A DNA stretch of 64,000 nucleotides, taken from positions 62,001-126,000 of the forward strand of contig CAZCTN010000002.1 of assembly GCA_964501655.1 (NCBI GenBank), read 5' to 3'. This DNA is from JAAYJK01 sp964501655. GTDB taxonomy: Bacteria; Bacillota; Syntrophomonadia; Syntrophomonadales; Syntrophomonadaceae. Position 1 is the first letter of the stretch. Every line of letters begins with the position of its first letter. A program made the position numbers and the translations under genes. The notes below the pieces were generated by a model. The model was given only the letters and a program-made list of their open reading frames with translations. It made no database searches and was not told the DNA's origin. Shown in pieces: positions 7,333 to 15,738 of the stretch.

Positions 7333-9652
7333 ACTGCCTATTGCATACGGCGGCAGCTGCTTTGCCAGGAAATGGTCTAATAAAAAGATTACGTTTGACG
7401 ACCTCTGCGAAAGGCTCAAAACGACCATACGTACCCTAGAGACCGCCGAGGAATATCCGAAGCTGCCGAAAGCGGAGCGGGACAGAACCAAAGACAAGGG
7501 CGGCTTTGTCGGCGGCATATTGAAGGACGGCAGGCGCAAGCGTGAAACGGTAGTCTGCCGCTCCATGCTATCCCTCGATGGCGACCATGCCGATAAGGAT
7601 TTCATCGACCGTTATGAGATGTTCGGTAAATACGAATCCTGTCTTTACACAACCCACGGCCATGTGCCGGACGCGCCGAGGGTGAGACTGCTCGTTCCGA
7701 TGGCGAGGGATGTAACGCCGGACGAGTATTCCGCCATCGCCCGGTTCTTCACCGATGAATGGGGCATCGGCCAGTTTGACGAGTGTTCCTACCGTCCGCA
7801 TCAGCTGATGTACTGGCCGACCACGCCCTCAAACGGAGAATACATTTTCAGGCGTTTCAGCGGCAAATGGCTTGATCCCGACGAGGTATTGTCGGCTCAC
7901 CCCAATTGGCGGGATTGCTCTCAGCTTCCCACATCATCCCGTGAAAGTTCGGTCACAAACAGAAGCGAAAAACGCCAGCAGAACCCTCTTGAAAAAGGCG
8001 GTGTTGTCGGCGCCTTTTGCCGTGCCTACACCATTCAGGCGGCAATTGACAAATTCCTGTCCACGGTATATGAGCCTTCCGCCATACCCGGACGCTATGA
8101 CTACATTTCCGCCGACAGTTCCGCCGGCGTAGTCGTCTATGATGATAAGTTTGCCTATTCCCACCACGCTACAGATCCCGCATGCGAAAAGGAGCTGAAC
8201 GCCTTCGACCTCGTCCGTATCCATAAATTCGGCGGTGATGATGAGAAGAAATCATTTAAGGAAATGTCGGAGTTTTCTGTGCGGGACGACAAGGTCAAAC
8301 GGCTCCTTGTCCAGGAGAAAACCGAGCAGGCGTCAGCTGAGTTTGACGACGAGGATTGGCAGGACGCTCTGGAACTGGACAAGGGCGGAAACATCAAGGA
8401 CACACTCGACAACCTGGTTCTCATTCTCCGCCACGACTGTGAGCTGCGTCATATCGCCTTCAACTGCCATCGGGACGGCATCGACGCAAAGGACGGCCTT
8501 CCGTGGGAGCAGATCAAGCCCGGCTGGAACGATTCGGACATAGCGGCTCTTAAGGTCTACCTCTCAAACAAATACAGACTTTACTCCCCGACAAAAACAA
8601 AAGACGCCATTCTTGCGGTCGCAGCCGAGAGAGCCTATCACCCCATCAAGGAATATCTCGAATCTCTGCCCGAATGGGACAGAGTTCCAAGAGTGGATAC
8701 GCTGTATATCGACTATTTCGGTGCGAACGACACTTCATATACCAGGTCGGTCAGCCGGAAATCCATGACGGCGGCTGTGGCGCGCATATACAGACCCGGC
8801 ACGAAGTTCGATTCCGTTCCAATCCTCAACGGTCCCCAGGGCATCGGTAAAAGCACCTTCTACGCCAAACTCGCCGGGGACTGGTTCTCCGACAGTTTAA
8901 CGCTAACGGATATGAAGGATAAAGCCGGCCCCGAAAAACTGCAGGGATACTGGATTCTTGAACTTGGCGAACTTGCCGGTATGCGGAAAGCCGATGTGGA
9001 GACAGTGAAATCCTTTATCTCCCGTTTGGACGACAAGTACCGCGCCTCCTACGGCGTGACCGTGGAAAACCATCCCCGTCAGTGCGTCATCGTCGGCTCT
9101 ACCAACGCCGAGAGCGGTTTTCTCCGCGATATCACAGGAAACCGCCGCTTCTGGCCCGTCCGCGTCAGCGGTGAAAGTAAAAAGAAATCATGGCAGCTTA
9201 CCAAAACCGAGGTCGAGCAGATATGGGCGGAGACCCTTGTTATCTACCGAAAAGGCGAAAAGCTGTATCTCGACGGTGAGGACGCGCAGATCGCCATCAC
9301 CGAACAGGCCAACGCTATGGAATCCGATGAGCGTGAAGGTCTGGTACGGGCTTACCTTGAAACCCTGCTGCCTGAAACCTGGGATACCATGTCCCTTTAT
9401 GAGCGCAGGAACTTCCTGAACGGTTCGGAGTTCGGCGGTGATCAGCACACCGGCACGGTGCGGCGGGAATACACCTGCAACATGGAGATATGGTGCGAGT
9501 GTTTCGGCAAGGAGGGGCCCTCCATGCAGTCAAAGGACACCTACGCTATCGCGGCTATCATGCGGAAGATCGAGGGCTGGGATAAATCAGACCGCAAAAA
9601 CTACCCGATCTACGGACGACAGCGCGGGTACAGGCGCAGCTTGTCCGAGTGA
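7325..9652 (+). CDS. VapE-family primase-helicase
   Basis: A 775-aa replication protein. The N-terminal 220 residues resemble an archaeo-eukaryotic primase-like domain, with acidic SLDGDHADKD. The C-terminal half is the virulence-associated E helicase domain: LNGPQGIGKSTFYAKLAG (Walker A about residue 505), then ILELGELAGMRKADVETVK, VIVGSTNAESGFLRDITGNR and the RRFWPV motif. Such proteins initiate phage DNA replication. The start at 7325 follows GAGGAGGTTGAGCGTC; a longer frame from 7301 has no ribosome site and lies inside the previous gene. Confidence 0.93.
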   Translation: MRELPIAYGGSCFARKWSNKKITFDDLCERLKTTIRTLETAEEYPKLPKAERDRTKDKGGFVGGILKDGRRKRETVVCRSMLSLDGDHADKDFIDRYEMFGKYESCLYTTHGHVPDAPRVRLLVPMARDVTPDEYSAIARFFTDEWGIGQFDECSYRPHQLMYWPTTPSNGEYIFRRFSGKWLDPDEVLSAHPNWRDCSQLPTSSRESSVTNRSEKRQQNPLEKGGVVGAFCRAYTIQAAIDKFLSTVYEPSAIPGRYDYISADSSAGVVVYDDKFAYSHHATDPACEKELNAFDLVRIHKFGGDDEKKSFKEMSEFSVRDDKVKRLLVQEKTEQASAEFDDEDWQDALELDKGGNIKDTLDNLVLILRHDCELRHIAFNCHRDGIDAKDGLPWEQIKPGWNDSDIAALKVYLSNKYRLYSPTKTKDAILAVAAERAYHPIKEYLESLPEWDRVPRVDTLYIDYFGANDTSYTRSVSRKSMTAAVARIYRPGTKFDSVPILNGPQGIGKSTFYAKLAGDWFSDSLTLTDMKDKAGPEKLQGYWILELGELAGMRKADVETVKSFISRLDDKYRASYGVTVENHPRQCVIVGSTNAESGFLRDITGNRRFWPVRVSGESKKKSWQLTKTEVEQIWAETLVIYRKGEKLYLDGEDAQIAITEQANAMESDEREGLVRAYLETLLPETWDTMSLYERRNFLNGSEFGGDQHTGTVRREYTCNMEIWCECFGKEGPSMQSKDTYAIAAIMRKIEGWDKSDRKNYPIYGRQRGYRRSLSE

Positions 9653-9887
9653 TTGTCCCAACCCAAGGCAGACAAGCGGCAGGCTGTCCTCAAAGCTGTC
9701 CTGCCGCTCGTCCTTGTAAGAACCCTTGCAGTCAGGGAAAAAGCGACTGTACAGGACAAGCGGACAACCTTGAACCTATGAGCATAAAAAATGAAAAAAG
9801 AAAGTGCTTTGGGTGCGTAAGCGTATATGTACGCGCGTATAGGAGTTTTTTGACTGTTGTCCGTCACTTGTCCGGATTGGAGCGAAT
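9653..9887. other. Intergenic region between vapE and the VRR-NUC gene
   Basis: 235 bp in which the same region in related phages usually also lacks a gene. It contains repeated GACAAGCGG(C/A)AG/ACAAG motifs near 9667-9680 and 9748-9768 and an A-rich stretch. A possible start with MIVPTQGRQAAG is out of keeping with the surrounding proteins and is not accepted. It could hold a replication origin or a leader; nothing decisive is visible. Confidence 0.3.
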
Positions 9888-10169
9888 ATGCGAGAAAAAT
9901 ATGTTGAACAGGCTCTGGTGAAGGCCGTGAGAAAGATGGAAGGTCTGGCGCTGAAATTCGCAAGTCCGGGTTTAGATGGAGTGCCAGACCGGATACTGCT
10001 TTTCCCCGGCGGCAGAATCGCCTTCGTTGAAACCAAAGCCGATGGAATGAAACTCCGGCCTTTGCAGGCAAGGCGAAAAAGGCAGCTTGAGGAGCTTGGT
10101 TTTTCGGTTTACTGCATTGACCGGAAAGAGCAGATCGGAGGGATCATCAATGAAATACTCTCCACATGA
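9888..10169 (+). CDS. VRR-NUC domain nuclease
   Basis: A 93-aa protein covering a whole VRR-NUC fold (PD-(D/E)XK superfamily): GVPDRILLFPGGRIAFVETK contains the catalytic P-D and E-x-K, and LRPLQARRKRQLEELG is the conserved following helix. Stand-alone phage VRR-NUC proteins are proposed Holliday-junction or flap nucleases. The 3' end overlaps the SNF2 helicase start by 20 bp. The ATG at 9888 follows GGAGCGAAT. Confidence 0.93.
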   Translation: MREKYVEQALVKAVRKMEGLALKFASPGLDGVPDRILLFPGGRIAFVETKADGMKLRPLQARRKRQLEELGFSVYCIDRKEQIGGIINEILST

Positions 10170-11517
10170 ATATCAGACCTTTGCGACGGAGTTTATCCTG
10201 AACCATCCCGTGTCGGCAGTACTGCTTGAAATGGGTCTGGGTAAGAGCGTGATAACGCTGACCGCCATCTTCGACCTCTGCCTTGACAGTTTTCTCATCC
10301 GGAAAGTCCTGGTCATCGCTCCTCTGAGGGTGGCGAGAGATACATGGCCCGCAGAAATCAAAAAGTGGGATCATCTGTACGGACTGACATACGCCGTGGC
10401 TGTCGGCACAGAGCAGGAACGGCTCTCGGCTCTTAAGGAGAAAACCGATATACACATCATCAACCGTGAAAACGTGGACTGGCTCGTAAATAAAAGCGGC
10501 ATTATATTTGACTACGATATGGTGGTCATCGATGAGCTGTCCTCCTTCAAATCTTATCAGGCCAAGCGGTTCAAAAGCCTTCTGAAAGTCAGACCCTTTG
10601 CTAAAAGAATTGTAGGTCTGACCGGAACGCCTTCGTCAAACGGGCTTATGGATCTGTGGGCGGAGTTTCGTATTCTTGACCTTGGCAAAAGACTCGGCAG
10701 ATACATAACTCACTACCGCAGCCGCTATTTTACCCCGGATAAGCGCAACGGACAGGTCGTGTTCTCATATAAGCCGATGGAGGGCGCGGAACAGAAAATC
10801 TATGACGCCATATCCGACATTACCATCTCCATGCGGTCGGCGGATTACCTCAAACTGCCGGAATACGTTTTAATCGAAGTCCCTGCGTACCTTTCCGAAA
10901 AAGAACGGTCTGTGTACGACACTTTCCGCGAGGATATGGTGGTCAAGCTGAAAAACGTGGAGATCGACGCGCTGAACGCCGCCGTCCTTTCCGGCAAACT
11001 CCTGCAGATGGCGAACGGCGCTGTCTACGGCGAGGATAACCGGGTTCAATATCTTCATGACCGCAAACTGGATGCTCTAGAGGATCTGATTGAGGGCGCA
11101 AACGGAAAACCCGTTCTCATTGCCTATTGGTATCAGCACGACCTCGACCGCATCAAAGAACGATTGTGCAGACTTCATATCCCCTTTTTGGAAATGAAAG
11201 CTCCTGGCGCTATCGAAAGGTGGAACAGCGGCGAGATTCCCGTGGCGCTTATCCATCCGGCGTCTGCCGGACACGGGCTGAATCTCCAAGCCGGAGGCTC
11301 AACCTTGATATGGTTCGGTCTGACGTGGTCACTGGAGCTGTATCAGCAGACGAACGCCCGGCTCTGGCGGCAGGGACAGCAAAACACGGTTGTGCTTCAC
11401 CACATTATCGCCAAAGGTACGATTGATGAGGACGTTATGAAGGCACTGAAACGCAAGGAGAAAACGCAGTCGTCTCTAATAGACGCCGTCAAGGCGAATA
11501 TGGAGGTGAGGCGTTGA
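10150..11517 (+). CDS. SNF2-family DEAD/DEAH helicase
   Basis: A 455-aa ATPase. LEMGLGKSVITL is Walker A, VVIDELSSFK the DExx box, GLTGTPSSNG motif III, and QQTNARLWRQGQQNTV motif VI with the arginine finger. This is the standard phage SNF2-like helicase found next to VRR-NUC genes in clostridial siphophages, probably acting in replication or recombination. The ATG at 10150 is preceded by GGAGGGATCATCA; longer starts fall inside the nuclease gene. TTG of the next gene overlaps its stop. Confidence 0.93.
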   Translation: MKYSPHEYQTFATEFILNHPVSAVLLEMGLGKSVITLTAIFDLCLDSFLIRKVLVIAPLRVARDTWPAEIKKWDHLYGLTYAVAVGTEQERLSALKEKTDIHIINRENVDWLVNKSGIIFDYDMVVIDELSSFKSYQAKRFKSLLKVRPFAKRIVGLTGTPSSNGLMDLWAEFRILDLGKRLGRYITHYRSRYFTPDKRNGQVVFSYKPMEGAEQKIYDAISDITISMRSADYLKLPEYVLIEVPAYLSEKERSVYDTFREDMVVKLKNVEIDALNAAVLSGKLLQMANGAVYGEDNRVQYLHDRKLDALEDLIEGANGKPVLIAYWYQHDLDRIKERLCRLHIPFLEMKAPGAIERWNSGEIPVALIHPASAGHGLNLQAGGSTLIWFGLTWSLELYQQTNARLWRQGQQNTVVLHHIIAKGTIDEDVMKALKRKEKTQSSLIDAVKANMEVRR

Positions 11518-11738
11518 GTGAACCTTATGAGAAGCTTGCCGCCGCTATAATCCTGAAAGCCGTCAAGGATTACAGGGACGCATTAAAAAAGCACCGAAAA
11601 CGGCCGAAATACCAGCCCGCCATTGAAATGATAGCCGAGGTGGAGAGGTTCTTCCGCTCCGAGTGGTATAGAGAACTTACCTCTGTTGACGGTGATATGT
11701 TGATCAGAAAACTGAAATCGGAGGTGGAAAGAGAATGA
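11514..11738 (+). CDS. Conserved phage protein, unknown function
   Basis: A 74-aa protein starting with TTG at 11514, overlapping the previous stop and preceded by GGAGGTGAG. It begins MSEPYEKLAAAIILKAVKDY and is mostly helical and basic, ending in KLKSEVERE. Similar small proteins precede the ArpU/DUF1492 gene in many clostridial phages; function unknown. ATGA-type overlap with the following gene. Confidence 0.75.
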   Translation: MSEPYEKLAAAIILKAVKDYRDALKKHRKRPKYQPAIEMIAEVERFFRSEWYRELTSVDGDMLIRKLKSEVERE

Positions 11739-12187
11739 AACCAAAAGAGTATCTTCACCAGGCATACCGGCTCGACCACAGAATCAACTCGGACATTGAG
11801 GAAATGGAGCGCCTTCGCGAGATGGCCTACAACGTTTCCGCTCCCAACTGGGGCGAAAAGGTCAGCACCTCAAGGAATACCGACCCGCCTTTTGTCCGCT
11901 GCATTGAACGCATCATGGCGCTTGATGAGAAGATAAACGCGGAAATAGATAAGTTCGTTGCTCTGAAGGAACAGATCAGAGGCGTCATCGACAAAGTAAC
12001 TGACACCGATGAGCGTATGGTACTTCGGTACCGGTATGTACACAATTACACCTGGGAACAGATCGGTGATGAACTGAACGCCGACAAAAGCACAGTCCGC
12101 CGCTGGCACGGAAATGCTTTGCTTCATGTGGTGATGCCTGATGACCCTATCATTATCTGCAAGCCGCAACGAAATGAGCAGCTTTGA
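11735..12187 (+). CDS. ArpU/DUF1492-like late-gene regulator with sigma-like HTH
   Basis: A 150-aa protein with an N-terminal coiled-coil (residues 1-90) and a C-terminal HTH (DERMVLRYRYVHNYTWEQIG followed by LNADKSTVRRWHG) similar to sigma region 4. Members of this group sit at the end of the replication block before the packaging genes and are proposed activators of late transcription. ATG at 11735 follows GGAGGTGGAAAGAGA. A terminator-like hairpin follows at 12247. Confidence 0.85.
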   Translation: MKPKEYLHQAYRLDHRINSDIEEMERLREMAYNVSAPNWGEKVSTSRNTDPPFVRCIERIMALDEKINAEIDKFVALKEQIRGVIDKVTDTDERMVLRYRYVHNYTWEQIGDELNADKSTVRRWHGNALLHVVMPDDPIIICKPQRNEQL

Positions 12188-12246
12188 GCAGAGATAAGCA
12201 CCTGCCATTCAGGTTATAGTATAACCAGCAAAAAATACAATGCGAG

Positions 12247-12279
12247 AGCCTTCGAAGGTACATCCTTCCGGGGGCTTTT
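12247..12279 (+). terminator. Rho-independent terminator before the HNH gene
   Basis: AGCCTTCGAAGG pairs with CCTTCCGGGGGCT (12 bp including two G-T pairs and one bulge) around a TACAT loop and is followed by TTTT. It separates the replication block from the packaging block. Confidence 0.6.
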
Positions 12280-12307
12280 CTCATGCAAGGAACCGGAGGT
12301 GAAACGA

Positions 12308-12679
12308 GTGCCGAAAAAACCAAAAAGACCCTGCCGGATGAACGGCTGCCCAAACTTTGCCGGAGACGGTGAGATTTACTGCCCGGAACATAAAACGGAA
12401 GCCGAACAATTCTACAACCGATACCAGCGGCCCACCGACAAGAATGTTTACGGGCGCGCCTGGAAACGGATCAGGGACAGAAAAATCCGTGAGTCCCCCG
12501 TGTGCGAGGAGTGCTTGAAGCACGGCATTTACCGTCCGGCAGAGGAAGTCCACCATCGTGTCCCGCTCTCGGAGGGCGGTACGCATGAGCGTTCAAACCT
12601 CGTGTCCCTCTGCCGTTCCTGCCATATGAAGGCGCACGGCGAACTTGGAACGCGAAAGCCGCACAGCTATGACAACTAA
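12308..12679 (+). CDS. HNH homing-type endonuclease of the packaging module
   Basis: A 123-aa HNH endonuclease. Zinc ligands are visible as CRMNGCPNF...CPEH and CEEC...CRSC, and EVHHRVPLSEGGTHERSNLV is the HNH core. In HK97-type phages this gene lies just before the small terminase gene and is needed for cos cleavage in several systems. GTG at 12308 is spaced 7 nt from GGAGG; an earlier GTG at 12299 overlaps that site and is unlikely. Confidence 0.92.
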   Translation: MPKKPKRPCRMNGCPNFAGDGEIYCPEHKTEAEQFYNRYQRPTDKNVYGRAWKRIRDRKIRESPVCEECLKHGIYRPAEEVHHRVPLSEGGTHERSNLVSLCRSCHMKAHGELGTRKPHSYDN

Positions 12680-12784
12680 CGCACCCGGTGGGGCGTTCGA
12701 ATCTCTGCGGCTTTTAATTCAGGGCAACGGCCTGGGGTCACGTGTGAACAAAATGCGAATTCAAAAGGGTGATAAAGGAAGGCG

Positions 12785-13342
12785 GTGAGAAAAATACCAA
12801 CAAAATCGAATAACACCGGCGGTCAGGGCGGAAAAAGGCCCGGTGCCGGACGCAAGAAAAAAGCCGTGACCGAAAAAGCGTTAAGCGGCAATCCGGGCGG
12901 CAGGAAGCTTACCGTTATGGACATTCCAGATGTTGAGGGCACAGCGATGCCGAAACCGAAAGACATCCTCTCGGCAAAACAGCGTGACGGCACGGAGCTC
13001 CGTGCGAAGTCAGTATACGAAGAAACATGGCAGTGGCTCAGCAATATCGGCTGCGCCGCCTATGTGTCTCCCCAGACAATAGAGCGGTACGCCATGTGCG
13101 TAGCGCGATGGATTCAGTGCGAGGAGATGACCAACGAGCTCGGTTTCCTCTCGAAACATCCGACGACCGGAAAACCCATCACTTCTCCGTTTATAAACAT
13201 CGGCATCAACTATATGAATCAGGCAGCCCGCCAGTGGGATGCCATTATGCAAATCGTCAAGGAGAACTGTACCGTGGATTTCAGCGGCGCAAACCCTAAT
13301 GATGATTTGGAACGACTGCTTCATCAGAGAAAGGGATTTTGA
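12785..13342 (+). CDS. Terminase small subunit (P27 family)
   Basis: A 185-aa protein beginning with a glycine/lysine-rich tail (GGQGGKRPGAGRKKK, typical of P27-family small terminases) followed by a helical domain. It recognises the packaging site and recruits the large subunit. The GTG at 12785 follows AAAGGAAGGC. The 105-bp gap from the HNH gene is the likely location of the cos site. Unusually, the large terminase is 5.7 kb downstream because a methylation cassette is inserted between them. Confidence 0.9.
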   Translation: MRKIPTKSNNTGGQGGKRPGAGRKKKAVTEKALSGNPGGRKLTVMDIPDVEGTAMPKPKDILSAKQRDGTELRAKSVYEETWQWLSNIGCAAYVSPQTIERYAMCVARWIQCEEMTNELGFLSKHPTTGKPITSPFINIGINYMNQAARQWDAIMQIVKENCTVDFSGANPNDDLERLLHQRKGF

Positions 13343-13343
13343 T

Positions 13344-14513
13344 ATGACATCATATAAAACCTGCGAAAGCGTATGCATAGGTCACCCGGACAAACTGTGC
13401 GACCTTATTGCCGACAGCATTCTGGATGAGTGCCTGCGGCTCGATAAATCCTCCCGCGTAGCCTGCGAGGTCATGGCGACAGGACATAAAATCATCGTAG
13501 CTGGTGAAATCACCTGCTCAAAGCGTGTGGATATCCGATTTATTACACGACAGGCGCTGCGGAAAGCCGGATATAATCCTCTGAAGCACCTCATTTATGT
13601 ATATGTACATAAACAATCGGAGGACATCGACGGCGGCGTGTCCAGAGCCCTTGAATCAAGGAATGGAGATACCTCCTGGTATTCCACCATCGGCGCCGGA
13701 GATCAGGGCACCGTTTACGGCTACGCCACCAATGAAACCAAAAGCCTTATACCTCTGCCTCTTGAACTTGCTCATCAGATTTGCAAACGGGTCGACAAGG
13801 TTCGCTCGGACGGTACTGTCAAGGGGATTTTCTCCGACGGCAAGGCGCAGGTGACCATTCAGTATGAGGACGGAAAGCCTGTGCGTGTGAAGACCATCGT
13901 AGTTTCCGTTCAGCATTCCGAGTGCAAGGACCTCGATGTTCTCCGCAGTGAGATTATATCCAATGTGCTGTGGCCAGTTTTCGAAGCCTTTCCCTTTGAT
14001 AAGGATACGGAAATCCTCGTCAATCCCTCCGGGAGATTTGTGAAGGGCGGTCCCGCCGCTGACACGGGTCTCACCGGCAGAAAAATCATCGTGGATACCT
14101 ACGGCGGCGAGGGTGCGCACGGCGGCGGAGCGTTTTCCGGCAAAGACCCCACGAAGGTCGACCGCTCGGCTGCCTATATGGCGAGATGCGTCGCCGTGTC
14201 CATTGTGCAGAACGGTCTGGCGGATAAATGCCAGGTGGCTGTCTCCTATGCCATTGGCAAGGCTGACCCTGTCGCCGTTCAGGTAGACACCTTCGGCACA
14301 GGCAAGTATTCCGATACGGTAATCAGAAACGCCGTCATTGATACATTCAACTTTCGTCCGGCCGCCATCATCGAATTCCTTAAACTGAGGGACACGGATT
14401 ATTCCGCGACCTCAACCTACGGTCACTTCGGCGGCTGCGAGAGATGGGAGTGGAATCACTGTTGGCAGGAACTCCGGGAGGCGGTGAAAAAACATGAGCA
14501 AGACAACGACTGA
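13344..14513 (+). CDS. metK: S-adenosylmethionine synthetase, phage-encoded
   Basis: A 389-aa full-length methionine adenosyltransferase. CIGHPDKLCDLIADSILDEC (residues about 8-27), GDQGTVYGYATNET, KGGPAADTGLTGRKIIVDTY, GGGAFSGKDPTKVDRSAAY and the C-terminal YGHFGG are conserved catalytic segments (ATP/Met/K+ binding). It makes SAM from ATP and methionine. It starts one base after the small terminase stop and overlaps the next methyltransferase gene by 20 bp, so phage SAM supply and DNA methylation appear co-expressed. Host metK normally sits elsewhere in the chromosome; this copy is clearly phage cargo. Confidence 0.95.
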   Translation: MTSYKTCESVCIGHPDKLCDLIADSILDECLRLDKSSRVACEVMATGHKIIVAGEITCSKRVDIRFITRQALRKAGYNPLKHLIYVYVHKQSEDIDGGVSRALESRNGDTSWYSTIGAGDQGTVYGYATNETKSLIPLPLELAHQICKRVDKVRSDGTVKGIFSDGKAQVTIQYEDGKPVRVKTIVVSVQHSECKDLDVLRSEIISNVLWPVFEAFPFDKDTEILVNPSGRFVKGGPAADTGLTGRKIIVDTYGGEGAHGGGAFSGKDPTKVDRSAAYMARCVAVSIVQNGLADKCQVAVSYAIGKADPVAVQVDTFGTGKYSDTVIRNAVIDTFNFRPAAIIEFLKLRDTDYSATSTYGHFGGCERWEWNHCWQELREAVKKHEQDND

Positions 14514-15738
14514 GATGCAGCTTGTGCCCATCGCCAAGCTGGTGCCTTATCAGAATAACGCGAGAACACATTCGGCGGAGCAGATAAAAAAGCTCCGCTC
14601 TTCTTTACGGGAATTCGGCTTTGTGAACCCCGTCCTCATCGACCGCAGCTGCGGCGTCATTGCCGGACACGGCAGAATCCAGGCGGCCATGGAGGAAGGC
14701 ATCACCGAGGTGCCGTGCGTATATGTCGACCACCTCACCGAGGCGCAGAAAAAGGCATATATCCTCGCAGACAACCGTATGGCGCTAGACGCCGGATGGG
14801 ACGAGGAACTTCTGAGAATAGAGTTGGAAGAACTGGAGGGGCTCGGCTTCGACCTTGGCCTTACAGGTTTCGATGAAAAAGAGCTGACGGAATTGTTCGG
14901 TAAGGATACCGAGGTTAAAGATGACGATTTCGACGTCGATGCGGAACTGCAAAAACCGACGTTCTCAAAATCCGGAGATATATGGACGCTCGGACGACAC
15001 AGGCTTATCTGCGGCGATTCCACAAAAAAGGAGACCTATGATATCCTCGTCGGCGACCATCGCGTCAATCTTACAGTGACCGATCCTCCGTATAACGTCA
15101 ATTACGAAGGGGCCGCCGGAAAAATCAAGAACGACAATATGGCGAACGAGAAGTTCTATCAGTTCCTCCTGGATGCCTTTGTCAATATGGAAAGCCGCAT
15201 GGCGGATGACGCCAGCATATATGTTTTCCACTCGGACACCGAGGGGTTGAATTTCCGCCGCGCCTTTGCCGATGCGGGGTTTTATCTCTCCGGATGCTGT
15301 ATCTGGAAGAAGCAGTCTCTGGTACTCGGACGCTCTCCGTATCAGTGGCAGCATGAGCCGGTGCTGTACGGCTGGAAGAAAAGCGGCAAGCACCAATGGT
15401 ACACCGGCAGAAAGGAAACCACCATCTGGGAGTTTGACAAGCCAAAGAAAAACGGCGACCATCCCACGATGAAGCCGATACCTCTCCTGGCTTACCCTAT
15501 AATGAACTCCTCGCTGACGAATTCCATTGTCCTCGACCCCTTCGGCGGCAGCGGATCCACGCTGATCGCCTGTGAGCAGTCCGGACGTATCTGTTTTACA
15601 GCCGAACTCGATGAAAAGTACTGCGATGTGATTGTGAAACGATACATTGAACAGGTCGGCACGAGCGAGAACGTATCGGTCATCCGGAACGGCGAGAGCC
15701 TCAGATTTGAGGAGGTGCAGACGGATGGAACTGAATAA
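14494..15738 (+). CDS. ParB-like / adenine- or N4-cytosine DNA methyltransferase fusion
   Basis: A 414-aa protein with two parts. Residues 8-110 form a ParB/sulfiredoxin-like domain (VPIAKLVPYQNNARTHS, GHGRIQAAMEEG, ADNRMAL). Residues about 165-400 form an amino-methyltransferase: TVTDPPYNVNYEG is motif IV and VLDPFGGSGSTLIACEQSGR motif I, in the beta-class order. It transfers methyl groups from SAM to an exocyclic amino group of A or C; the base and site are not deducible. Overlaps metK upstream and the C5 methyltransferase gene downstream. Confidence 0.93.
   Translation: MSKTTTEMQLVPIAKLVPYQNNARTHSAEQIKKLRSSLREFGFVNPVLIDRSCGVIAGHGRIQAAMEEGITEVPCVYVDHLTEAQKKAYILADNRMALDAGWDEELLRIELEELEGLGFDLGLTGFDEKELTELFGKDTEVKDDDFDVDAELQKPTFSKSGDIWTLGRHRLICGDSTKKETYDILVGDHRVNLTVTDPPYNVNYEGAAGKIKNDNMANEKFYQFLLDAFVNMESRMADDASIYVFHSDTEGLNFRRAFADAGFYLSGCCIWKKQSLVLGRSPYQWQHEPVLYGWKKSGKHQWYTGRKETTIWEFDKPKKNGDHPTMKPIPLLAYPIMNSSLTNSIVLDPFGGSGSTLIACEQSGRICFTAELDEKYCDVIVKRYIEQVGTSENVSVIRNGESLRFEEVQTDGTE

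Noticed and set aside
9649..9921. 90-codon ORF between vapE and the VRR-NUC gene
   Set aside because: Overlaps both neighbours, has cysteine/proline-rich unlikely composition and no good ribosome site.
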